42,423 nt of DNA from Poseidonocella sp. HB161398 (GTDB lineage: Bacteria > Pseudomonadota > Alphaproteobacteria > Rhodobacterales > Rhodobacteraceae): positions 1 to 42,423 of the forward strand of contig NZ_VATA01000055.1 in NCBI RefSeq assembly GCF_005870025.1, given 5' to 3'. Below are positions 32,645 to 39,948 of this stretch, in pieces. The notes beneath the pieces were generated by a model. It was not told the DNA's origin. It searched no databases and saw nothing but the letters and a program-made list of their open reading frames with translations. The number at the start of each line of letters is the position of its first letter. The first letter of the stretch is position 1. A program made the translations under genes and the position numbers.

Positions 32645-33280
32645 GCCGAGCACCCTTCCCCCTCCGGCCGCCCCGGCCCCGGCTGGCTTGCCCGGCTGGA
32701 GCCGGGGCGGCGGCGCGACTACGGCACCGGACAGGCGATCTGCCTGCCCGGCACCGAGGAGAACCGGCTGTTCCTGCTCGAGCACGGCATGGCCCGGATC
32801 TGCCTCAATGGCGGCGCGCGCGACCTGACCATCGGCTATCTGCGCCCCGGCGGCATCTTCGTCACCCATACCCGCGCCTGGGTCGCCGCGCTGGAGCCCG
32901 TGCGGGTGATGAGCTGGCCGGTGCGCGACCTCCTGGGCCTGATCGCCGCCGAGCCGGAATTCGCCGTCGCCGCGCTGCGCGAGATCGGCGCGGTGCTGCA
33001 TGGCGCCTTCGACCTGATCGAGGATCTGGCCTTCCGCCCGGTCGAGGCGCGGCTGGCGCGGTTCCTGCTGGCCGAGCGGATCTCGCAGGGCGGCGACCGG
33101 CTCTGCCTGCCCGAGCGCACCGAAGGGCTGGCCGAGGCGCTCGGCACCACGCGCCAGACGCTGTCCAGCCTCGTCGCCCGGCTGGTGCGCGACGGCGCGA
33201 TCCGCCGCGACGGCCGCCGCCACCTCGTCATCCTCGATCCCGCGCGGCTGGAAAAAATCGCCGATCTGTCGGGCGGCTGA
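32639..33280 (+). CDS. cooA: CooA-like CO-sensing Crp/Fnr-family regulator (lacking the redox cysteine)
   Basis: This is a 213-residue Crp/Fnr regulator that lines up without gaps, from memory, with Rhodospirillum rubrum CooA over residues 20-140. The heme-ligand region GYLRPGGIFVTHTRAW puts His at exactly position 77, the ferrous heme ligand. Gly117 and Leu120 of the CO-contacting C-helix are present, and LIEDLAF matches CooA TIEDLMF (126-132). Position 75, Cys in R. rubrum (the ferric ligand), is Val. Residue 2 is Ala, not Pro. The C-terminal HTH reads LAEALGTTRQTLSSLVARLV. It is followed by cowN with a consensus CooA site between them. Expected role: activate cowN when CO is bound. CO binding itself is inferred. 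Confidence 0.8.
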   Translation: MAAEHPSPSGRPGPGWLARLEPGRRRDYGTGQAICLPGTEENRLFLLEHGMARICLNGGARDLTIGYLRPGGIFVTHTRAWVAALEPVRVMSWPVRDLLGLIAAEPEFAVAALREIGAVLHGAFDLIEDLAFRPVEARLARFLLAERISQGGDRLCLPERTEGLAEALGTTRQTLSSLVARLVRDGAIRRDGRRHLVILDPARLEKIADLSGG

Positions 33281-33282
33281 CA
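33267..33282. promoter_or_regulatory. CooA box upstream of cowN
   Basis: TGTCG-GGCGGC-TGACA fits the R. rubrum CooA consensus TGTCR-N6-YGACA at every defined position. It spans the stop codon of the CooA-like gene. Its centre is about 42 bp upstream of the start point predicted from the -10 element at 33304-33309, the standard class II activator position. Confidence 0.75.
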
Positions 33283-33303
33283 GTTCCGCGGCCCTGCCGC
33301 CGC

Positions 33304-33309
33304 TATCCT
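33304..33309 (+). promoter_or_regulatory. -10 element of cowN
   Basis: TATCCT matches 4 of 6 consensus bases. No -35 consensus precedes it at proper spacing, as expected for a promoter that needs an activator bound near -42. The ribosome site AGGAG (33327-33331) follows. Confidence 0.5.
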
Positions 33310-33339
33310 GCCCGGGTTCCCTCGGACAGGAGTTCCCGG

Positions 33340-33627
33340 ATGACCGCCACCACGCCCACCACCACCGACCGCTATGTCAGCTTCTGCGGCCTCGACTGCG
33401 ACGGCGATGCCCGCCGCATGATGCTGCATCTCGACGCCGCCATGGCGCAGGGCGCCTCGAAATGGCGCGACTATTTCCGGAAGAAGCTTGCCGAGAAGAC
33501 GAAGATGGGCGTCGACGACCTGTTCTTCGTCGGCGCCCAGGTCAACTGCCTGCGCGCCTATCTCGAAGAGGCCGCCGACGGGCCCGGGCTGGCCCTGCTG
33601 GACCAGCTGGAGGAGACCTGCTGCTGA
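33340..33627 (+). CDS. cowN: CowN, protects nitrogenase against carbon monoxide
   Basis: This 95-residue protein has the CowN pattern: DRYVSF (10-15) followed by DCDGDARRMM, a central WRDYFRKKL segment, and a C-terminus ending LLDQLEETCC, matching the family's characteristic ending (LL-Q-E-CC). CowN sustains N2-dependent growth of diazotrophs in the presence of CO by protecting Mo-nitrogenase in the cytoplasm. The start is set by an AGGAG site 8 bases upstream. It lies 59 bp after the CooA-like gene with a CooA box in between. Presence implies a nitrogenase elsewhere in the genome; none is in this window. Confidence 0.88.
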   Translation: MTATTPTTTDRYVSFCGLDCDGDARRMMLHLDAAMAQGASKWRDYFRKKLAEKTKMGVDDLFFVGAQVNCLRAYLEEAADGPGLALLDQLEETCC

Positions 33628-33631
33628 GCCC

Positions 33632-35044
33632 TCAGAGCCCGGCCACGGCCATCAGCACGATCCAGGCCGAGAGGCAGGCGCCGCAGGCCAGCGTGTAGGG
33701 GCCGTTCCAGATCAGCCCGACGCGGCGCGCCGAGACCCGGCCGAAGCTGGCCACCAGCAGCGTCGAGGCGGTGAAGGGCGAGGTCGCCCCCGACAGCGCC
33801 CAGCCCGAGGTGATCGCCACGACCATCGCCGCGGGCGTCACCCCCAGCGCCTCGGGCGCGGGCAGGATCGGCCCGATCAGCGACACGGCCAGGATCGGGT
33901 TCATCCCCAGCTGGCCGGTCAGCGGCACGAACCAGAAGAGCAGCACCAGGAGCAGCGGCGCCGGCACCACCGTCAGGTCGAGCCCGCTCGCCGCCATCAG
34001 CGGCGCCGCCAGATGGCCGCCCACCGTGCCGATGAAGGCCGCCATCACCAGAAGCACCGTCTGGTTGCGCAGCTCCGGCATGTCGCCGAAGGCGAAGCCC
34101 TTGGCGCGCGACAGCGCATGGCCCGGATCGGGCCGCCCGCCCGGCGCCTGGAAGGCCGCCCAGACGAGCGCAATCACCGGCACCAGCGCCATCACCGTGC
34201 CGATGATCCGCACGCCGGTCGCCAGGTGGAGCGCCGCGGTCAGCCCGGCCAGCAGCCCGAGCAGGACCAGAAGCGGGCTCATCCGCTTCAGCCACTGCCC
34301 CTCGGCCTGGCCGCGCGGCCGCGGCGGGGTGCTCAGCCGCGGCTTGAAGATCGTGTCGAGCGCCCAGCCGATCCCGGAAAAGAGCAGCACGCCGACCAGG
34401 GAATAGGGCAGGACCTGCGCCCATTCCGCGCCGGGCACGATGCTCAGCGTGATCGCCGAGGCGAAGGAGAGCGGCGACCAGGGCAGGGTCGAGACGAAGC
34501 CGCGCTGGATCGCGACCAGCATGCGGCGGATGCGGTGGCGCCGGATCTCGGGATCGGGCTCCTTCTCCGCCGCCTCGGTCGCCAGCGTGCCCAGAAGCGC
34601 GATGCCGCCATAGATCAGGATCAGCCCGAAGAGATGGCCGCCCACCGTCAGGGCCAGATAGCGCCGGCCGGGCGGCTGCGCGGCCAGGAAGCGGCCGCAG
34701 GCGACGATCGGCTCGGAGCCGCCGGCCGCGGCGCGCATCGCGTTGATCGCGGTGAAGAAGGCGGCGATGAAGCCGCCCTTCTGCACGGCATTGACCAGCG
34801 TCGGCTCCCAGTCGGCCTGGAAGATGGCCGAGAGCGCCACCAGCCCCGCCGCGATCAGCATGAAGCCGCGGCTGGTCCAGCTGATCCCCGGCCAGAAGCC
34901 GAGGCAGCCGGTCAGGGCGAAGACCCCTGCCATCGTCGAGAAGGCGGGCTGGCCGCTGAACTCGCCCGCGATCCCCGAGGCCAGGGCGGCGATCAGCATC
35001 GCGCCGCCGAAACGGGTCAGGCCCGGTGAAAGCGGCTTTACCAT
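33632..35044 (-). CDS. Uncharacterised polytopic membrane protein, transporter-like
   Basis: This 470-residue hydrophobic protein has about 11-12 predicted membrane segments and a charged cytosolic loop near residues 160-180 (EKEPDPEIRRHRIRRM). Its architecture suggests the ion-transporter type of secondary carriers: two similar halves, with re-entrant-looking segments such as GFVSTLPWSPLSFASAITLS in the middle and TSGWALSGATSPFTASTLL near the end. I could not assign it to a named family or substrate. The ATG at 35044 was preferred over a frame opening at 35140 because the first hydrophobic segment then starts close to the N-terminus. It converges on cowN with 4 bp between the stops and has its own upstream region. 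Confidence 0.7.
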   Translation of the reverse strand: MVKPLSPGLTRFGGAMLIAALASGIAGEFSGQPAFSTMAGVFALTGCLGFWPGISWTSRGFMLIAAGLVALSAIFQADWEPTLVNAVQKGGFIAAFFTAINAMRAAAGGSEPIVACGRFLAAQPPGRRYLALTVGGHLFGLILIYGGIALLGTLATEAAEKEPDPEIRRHRIRRMLVAIQRGFVSTLPWSPLSFASAITLSIVPGAEWAQVLPYSLVGVLLFSGIGWALDTIFKPRLSTPPRPRGQAEGQWLKRMSPLLVLLGLLAGLTAALHLATGVRIIGTVMALVPVIALVWAAFQAPGGRPDPGHALSRAKGFAFGDMPELRNQTVLLVMAAFIGTVGGHLAAPLMAASGLDLTVVPAPLLLVLLFWFVPLTGQLGMNPILAVSLIGPILPAPEALGVTPAAMVVAITSGWALSGATSPFTASTLLVASFGRVSARRVGLIWNGPYTLACGACLSAWIVLMAVAGL

Positions 35045-35152
35045 GCCGGCCCCATGGGGGCGCGCCCGGTCGTCATCACGGCGTGTTCCGATCGTTACTA
35101 TGTGCCAACGGTCCCTGCATGGCGCAAATGGCCGGTGCATGGAACCCCGGCC

Positions 35153-35170
35153 TGCCGCCCCGGGGCGGCA
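35153..35170. terminator. Perfect 18-bp palindrome after the amidase operon
   Basis: TGCCGCCCCGGGGCGGCA lies 15 bp beyond the leftward amidase stop codon, and the flanks GCCGGTTT and GGCCGG extend the symmetry loosely. It could form a hairpin that ends the leftward transcript; the T-run is absent. It is also upstream of the membrane-protein gene. Confidence 0.5.
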
Positions 35171-35185
35171 AACCGGCTATGCGTC

Positions 35186-36700
35186 TCAGTCGAAGCTGAG
35201 GAACGCCTCGGCCTCCGCGATCGGCGGCGCGGCGCGCAGCGCGGCCAGATCGGGCCGCGGCAGCGCCAGATCAGGCAGCCCGGCGATCACCGCCTCGATC
35301 TCGGCCGCGATGGCCAGAAGCGCCCGGTCGCCATGGCGCCGCCCGACGATCTGCAGGCCGAAGGGCATGCCCTTGGCATCGAGCCCGCAGGGGATCGAGA
35401 TCGCCGGATGCCCCGCGACGGTGGTCGCATAGGCCAGCGCCAGCCAGTGGAAGTAGGTCTTGGTCGGCGCGCCGTCGATATGGGTCGGGTAGAGCTCGCG
35501 CCAGGGCCGCGGGCTGACGGTGATCGCGGGCGAGACCAGCACGTCCCAGTCGCCGAAGAAGCGCTGCCAGCGGCGGTGGTAGTCGCCCTGGCGGAACAGC
35601 GCCCTGGCCACGTCCTCGCCGGAATAGCTGCGCCCTTCCAGGACGTTGTCGCGGACATTCGGGCCGACATGCTCGGGCGCGCGGTCCAGCAGATCGGCAT
35701 GGGTGCCGAGGAAGGAGATGCCGCGCAGCACGCCGAAGATGTCGTCGGCATCGCGGCAGTCGGGCGCCGTGTCCTCGACCCGGCCGAAGAAGGGCGAGAG
35801 CTGCGCCAGCGCCTTGCGGAACTGGTCGCGGACAGTGGATTCCGTCGGGGCGAAGCCGAAATCCTCGGTCGCGGCGACCTTCAGCGACGACAGGTCGACC
35901 CGCGGCAGCGCGGCGAAGCCCGCCGGATCCCAGGCGGTGCGGCCCTCGACCTCGATCGAGAACGGATCGTCCCGCCCCGGCCGCGACATCACCGAGAGCA
36001 TCAGCCCGGCATCGGCGACCCTGCGCGCCATCGGCCCCGAGGTCGACAGCGGCAGCAGCGCCGTCGCCCGCGCCTCGCCCGGCACCACGCCGGGGCTGGG
36101 ACGGAAGCCCACCACGCCGCAATGCGCCGCCGGATTGCGCAGCGAGCCGCCCATGTCCGAGCCGGTGGCCAGCGGCGCATAGCCGAGCGCCAGCGCCACC
36201 GCCGAGCCGCCCGAGGAGCCCGCGCAGGTCTTGGTCACGTCATAGGGGTTGCCGGTCGCGCCGTAGACGAGGTTGCGCGAATTGGCGCCCGCGCTCCATT
36301 CCGGGACATTGGTCTTGCCCATCGGCAGCGCGCCGGCCGCGGCCAGCTCCTTCACCGGGGCGCCGTCCCGCTTCGGGACATTGTCGCGGAAGGCGGTGGA
36401 GCCGAAGGTGGTCGGCAGCCCGGCCATGTCCTCCATGTCCTTCACCGCCAGCGGCAGCCCGTGCAGCGCGCCCAGCGGCCCCTCGGCGGCCACGGCCGCC
36501 TCGGCCGCCTTCGCGCCGTCGCGCAGTCGGTCGAAATCGCGGGCCGGCATGGCATTGACCGCATGGTCCAGCGTCTCGGCCCGCGCGATGCAGGCCTCGG
36601 CCAGCTCCACCGGCGACAGGCGGCGGCGCGCGATCAGGCGGCGCGCCTCGAGGGCGGAGAGATCGGCGGGATCGGTGGCAGTCATCGTCAGGTCCTTCAT
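35186..36700 (-). CDS. Amidase-signature hydrolase (first of two)
   Basis: This 504-residue amidase-signature enzyme hydrolyses a C-N amide bond using a Ser-cisSer-Lys triad. The triad reads Lys87 (LAVKDM), cis-Ser in GSSGGSA (162 or 163) and nucleophile Ser186 (GSDMGGSLR). A typical C-terminal GLPFGLQ-like stretch appears as KGMPFGLQIVGRRHGD. The ATG at 36700 overlaps the preceding gene's stop (ATGA) and has GAGGAAGA upstream. It is the last of three leftward genes with a gamma-glutamyltransferase-type protein and a second amidase. The three may act on one amide or gamma-glutamyl compound. Confidence 0.87.
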   Translation of the reverse strand: MKDLTMTATDPADLSALEARRLIARRRLSPVELAEACIARAETLDHAVNAMPARDFDRLRDGAKAAEAAVAAEGPLGALHGLPLAVKDMEDMAGLPTTFGSTAFRDNVPKRDGAPVKELAAAGALPMGKTNVPEWSAGANSRNLVYGATGNPYDVTKTCAGSSGGSAVALALGYAPLATGSDMGGSLRNPAAHCGVVGFRPSPGVVPGEARATALLPLSTSGPMARRVADAGLMLSVMSRPGRDDPFSIEVEGRTAWDPAGFAALPRVDLSSLKVAATEDFGFAPTESTVRDQFRKALAQLSPFFGRVEDTAPDCRDADDIFGVLRGISFLGTHADLLDRAPEHVGPNVRDNVLEGRSYSGEDVARALFRQGDYHRRWQRFFGDWDVLVSPAITVSPRPWRELYPTHIDGAPTKTYFHWLALAYATTVAGHPAISIPCGLDAKGMPFGLQIVGRRHGDRALLAIAAEIEAVIAGLPDLALPRPDLAALRAAPPIAEAEAFLSFD

Positions 36701-38277
36701 GCGGTGTCTTCCTCGGCAACCGCGTCGCCCCAGGGCGACAGCGTTTCGGTCGTGCCGGAGTTATAGCCGTCCTCGCGCAGGACTGCAGCCGGGCAGGCGA
36801 AGGCGAAGGGGAACGGCAGCCGCTTGGCCAGCGCGACCGGTCCCTGCGCCTCGAGCGCGCGGGTCACCGGCCCGTCCAGCCGCTCGTCCGCCACCGCCAG
36901 ATCGCCGCCCGAGACGTCGATCCGCGGCGCCTCGACCGCCTGCTGCAGCGTCGCCCCGGTCTCGAGCAGCTGCGCCGCGATCTGGCCGACCGCCGGCATG
37001 ATCTTGCGCCCGCCCGAAGCGCCGAGCGCGAAGCGGCGGCGGCCGGTCTCGCCGACAACCGGGCAGACATTCATCAGGCAGCGCTTGCCCGCGCCCAGCG
37101 AGTTCGGCTTGCCCGGCTCGGGGTCGAACCACATGATGCCGTTGTTCAGCACCAGCCCGGTCGAGGGCGACACCGTGCGCGATCCGAAGATCGACAGGAG
37201 CGTCTGGGTCATCGACACCATGTTGCCCTGGCGGTCGACGATCGAGAAATGCGTGGTGCAGCCCGGCGCCTTCTCGGAATCGTGGTCGCCCATCCCCGAG
37301 AGCCTGCGGGCATAGGCGTCGCGCAGCGCGGCGGCGCGGGCGGCATGGGCCGCGGGGCCCGCCGCCTCGGAGGCAGAATAGAGCGCCTGCCACTCCCCGG
37401 CCGCATCCGCGAGCGTCGGCCCGGCGGTCAGCCCCGGCACGGCGAGGATCCGGCCCTTGCGGTAGGGGATCTCCAGCGGATCGGCCCAGTCGGGCGCGTA
37501 GCCCGCCAGATCCGCCGCGGTCAGGAAGCCGCCCTTCGCGGTGACGTCCTTGACCAGCGCCGCGGCGATCTCGCCCTCGTAGAAGTCGCGCGGCCCGGCC
37601 TCGGCCAACCGCTCCAGCGTCGCCGCCATGCCCGACTGGTCGAGCCGCACATCCGACAGCGCCGTCCAGCCGAAGGCCTTGGGCCACTGCCCGTCCTCGA
37701 GGAAGAGCGCCGCCGCGTCCGGGTCCTTGGCCAGATCGCGCGCCGAAGAGGCGATCACCAGCGCCGCGTACCAGTCGACCTCCATGCCCTTCTTTGCATG
37801 GGCGATGGCCGGGGCCAGCAGCTCGGCCCAGGGCATCCGGCCGAAGCGGCCATGCGCCGCCTCGAGCCCGGCGACCGTGCCCGGCACCGCGACCGAGCTG
37901 CCGCCGATGATGTTGCGGTCCTCGACCACCGCCTCCCACGGGAAGAGGTCCGAGGCCTTGCCCGCCCCCGAAAGCGGATAATGCGCGGTATCGAGCGCGG
38001 CCGAGGCGCGCATGCCGTAGGTCAGCGCATGGCCCCTGCCCTCGTCCTCGCGCCAGAGCATCATCGCGCCGCCGCCCATCGGGCCGGACATCCAGGGCTC
38101 CAGCACGCCGATGGCGAAGCTCACCGCGACCGCGGCATCGACCGCGTCGCCGCCGGCGGCCAGCACCGCGGCCCCGGCCTCGGCGGCCAGCACATGCTGC
38201 GCGGCGACGACGCCGCCCTCGACCGAGACGACGCCCGGCTTGGTGACGATCTGGCTGCGGGAAAACGATCCAGCCAT
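36697..38277 (-). CDS. Gamma-glutamyltransferase-family N-terminal-nucleophile hydrolase
   Basis: This 526-residue proenzyme of the GGT family would self-cleave before Thr341 (GCTTHFSIVD), freeing the N-terminal Thr nucleophile. The N-terminal half has GGVVAAQHVLAAEAG and GGDAVDAAVAVSFA (residues 21-55) and MSGPMGGGAMML. The C-terminal half carries the substrate loop LVLNNGIMWFDPEPGKPNSL. No signal peptide is visible, unlike typical periplasmic GGT, so it may be a cytoplasmic acylase-type member. It lies 4 bp from one amidase and overlaps the next by 4 bp. The substrate may be gamma-glutamyl or glutaryl-like. Confidence 0.88.
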   Translation of the reverse strand: MAGSFSRSQIVTKPGVVSVEGGVVAAQHVLAAEAGAAVLAAGGDAVDAAVAVSFAIGVLEPWMSGPMGGGAMMLWREDEGRGHALTYGMRASAALDTAHYPLSGAGKASDLFPWEAVVEDRNIIGGSSVAVPGTVAGLEAAHGRFGRMPWAELLAPAIAHAKKGMEVDWYAALVIASSARDLAKDPDAAALFLEDGQWPKAFGWTALSDVRLDQSGMAATLERLAEAGPRDFYEGEIAAALVKDVTAKGGFLTAADLAGYAPDWADPLEIPYRKGRILAVPGLTAGPTLADAAGEWQALYSASEAAGPAAHAARAAALRDAYARRLSGMGDHDSEKAPGCTTHFSIVDRQGNMVSMTQTLLSIFGSRTVSPSTGLVLNNGIMWFDPEPGKPNSLGAGKRCLMNVCPVVGETGRRRFALGASGGRKIMPAVGQIAAQLLETGATLQQAVEAPRIDVSGGDLAVADERLDGPVTRALEAQGPVALAKRLPFPFAFACPAAVLREDGYNSGTTETLSPWGDAVAEEDTA

Positions 38278-38281
38278 GGTC

Positions 38282-39703
38282 TCAGCCTCCGAATTTCATA
38301 GGGAAAGGGCGCATCGCGCCGCGCATCGCCTCATAGGCCTTCGCCATCCGCAGCGCGCCCATGTCGTCGAAGCGGTGCGCCGCGATCTGCAGGCCGAGCG
38401 GCACGCCGTTCGAGTCGTAGCCGCAGGGCAGCGAGGCGACCGGCTGCTCGCTCATGTTGAAGGGCACCGAATAGCTGATATGGTCCATCGCCCGCGCGGG
38501 ATCATTGGTCGGATAGCCCCATTCGGCGGGGAAGCTGATATGCGGCGACAGGGGCGCCAGCACGAAATCGAAGGGCTGCGTCGCCGCGATCGTCCGGCGG
38601 CGGATCTCCACCGTCGCGGAATAGGCGTCGAAGGCCTCGAAGCCGCTGAACTCCGTCCCGTGCGAGGCGTATTCGAGGAAGAGCGGCAGCACCTTGGCCC
38701 GCTGCGCGTCCGACAGCGCGGCGATGTCCTTGGCGGCGCGGATCAGCCAGAAGCGGTCGAGCCCCTGCAGCAGCTCCGGCGTCATCCAGGGGTCGAGCGG
38801 CTCGATCACCGCGCCGGCCGCCTCGAAGAGCTTCGCCGCCGCCTCGACCGGGGCGATCACCTCGGGGTTCACCTCCATGCCGCAGCCCGGATGGAGCTGC
38901 AGGCCGATCTTCACGCCCGTCAGATCCATGTCCAGATCCATCCAGCGGATCGTCTCGGGCGGCAGGTTGCGGTAGTCGCGCTCCTCGGGGTCGGGACGCG
39001 ACAGCACCCCCATCATCAGCGCGGCATCCTCGACCGTGCGGGTCATCGGCCCGGCGCAGCGTCCCATATAGGGCGGGTCGATATTGATGCGGCCCAGCGA
39101 CGGCTTCAGCCCGGCGAGGCCGCACCAGGCCGCCGGGAAGCGGACCGAGCCGCCGATATCGGTTCCGATATGGAGCGGCCCGTAGCCCGCCGCGCCGCCC
39201 GCGCCGGCGCCCGCCGAGGAGCCGCCCGGGTTCATCGCCAGGTTCCAGGGGTTGCGGGTCAGCGCGTGCAGGCTGGAGAGCCCCGAGGACATCGCGCCGT
39301 ATTCCGGCATGGTGGTCTTGCCGAGGATCACCGCGCCGGCCTCGCGCATCCGCGCGGCGGGCGGGGCGTCCTTGGCGGCGGGGACCAGCGGCGTCGCCGC
39401 GGTGCCGATCGGCGAGGGCTGGCCGACGGTGGCGATGTTCTCCTTGATGGTCGAGGGCACGCCGTCGATGCAGATGCCGTCCTTCTCCAGCGGCGTGCCG
39501 GCCATCCAGCGCGCCTCCGAGGCGCGGGCCATGTCCCGCGCGCCCTCGGGGTCGAAGATGTAGAAGGCATGGATATGCGGTTCGCAATGCCCGACCTGGG
39601 CGATCACCGCCTCGGTCACCTCGACCGGAGACAGCTCCTTGGCGCGATAGGCAGCGACCAGCTCGGTCGCTGTCAGTTCATGCAGGGCGGTGGTGGTGGT
39701 CAT
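38282..39703 (-). CDS. Amidase-signature hydrolase (second of two)
   Basis: This 473-residue amidase has the triad Lys87 (STIKEN), cis-Ser in PGGSSAGAG (162 or 163) and nucleophile Ser186 (GTDIGGSVR), at the same residue numbers as in the amidase at 35186-36700, though the two proteins otherwise differ considerably. C-terminal GVPLGLQIAAHRFDD closes the substrate site. It is the first gene of the leftward operon and is divergent from an IclR-family gene. An inverted repeat 77 bp upstream is a likely operator. Confidence 0.87.
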   Translation of the reverse strand: MTTTTALHELTATELVAAYRAKELSPVEVTEAVIAQVGHCEPHIHAFYIFDPEGARDMARASEARWMAGTPLEKDGICIDGVPSTIKENIATVGQPSPIGTAATPLVPAAKDAPPAARMREAGAVILGKTTMPEYGAMSSGLSSLHALTRNPWNLAMNPGGSSAGAGAGGAAGYGPLHIGTDIGGSVRFPAAWCGLAGLKPSLGRINIDPPYMGRCAGPMTRTVEDAALMMGVLSRPDPEERDYRNLPPETIRWMDLDMDLTGVKIGLQLHPGCGMEVNPEVIAPVEAAAKLFEAAGAVIEPLDPWMTPELLQGLDRFWLIRAAKDIAALSDAQRAKVLPLFLEYASHGTEFSGFEAFDAYSATVEIRRRTIAATQPFDFVLAPLSPHISFPAEWGYPTNDPARAMDHISYSVPFNMSEQPVASLPCGYDSNGVPLGLQIAAHRFDDMGALRMAKAYEAMRGAMRPFPMKFGG

Positions 39704-39779
39704 GGCGTTTCCTCGTCACTGTCGGACCCGGGCGGGCCGCACCGGTGCAGCCTGCCAATTCGAAGAGGAATCAGGCAAG

Positions 39780-39800
39780 CTGTATTGATTGTTGATACAG
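39780..39800. promoter_or_regulatory. Inverted-repeat operator between amidase operon and IclR gene
   Basis: CTGTAT (39780-39785) and ATACAG (39795-39800) are perfect inverted arms over 9 bp, extending outward as AAG and TTT. They lie in the AT-rich core of the divergent region and so probably bind the IclR protein encoded to the right. The motif differs from the IclR sites at 12.6-13.7 kb. Confidence 0.55.
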
Positions 39801-39891
39801 TTTCATCATAGAATGGGACAAGAGAACCGGTAAATGAGTTGCTCAGGCCGTAAGCAGATACAAACCCAAAATTGAGCCCGCGGGAGGCCGC

Positions 39892-39948
39892 ATGATTAAA
39901 TTTAAGGCACTTGCAGAATCACCTCCGGGCGCGGGGCCGGGCGCATGA
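39892..39948 (+). CDS. Possible 18-codon leader ORF coupled to the IclR gene
   Basis: An ATG preceded by a strong GGGAGG site (39881-39887 region) opens an 18-codon frame, MIKFKALAESPPGAGPGA, whose TGA overlaps the IclR start codon as ATGA. The peptide's first half uses AT-rich codons unlike the surroundings. It may be a translated leader that couples initiation of the regulator, whose own ribosome site is less clear. It could also be chance. Confidence 0.4.
   Translation: MIKFKALAESPPGAGPGA

Noticed and set aside
30038-33223. A 1061-codon open frame on the minus strand
   Set aside because: It lies opposite three well-supported plus-strand genes and encodes low-complexity Asp/Arg/Gly/Ala-rich sequence.
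35186-39703. An allophanate hydrolase / cyanuric acid pathway (AtzE/AtzF) reading of the amidases
   Set aside because: Length fits loosely, but no AtzD-type, biuret or urea-carboxylase gene is present and the amidase signature is shared by many enzymes.
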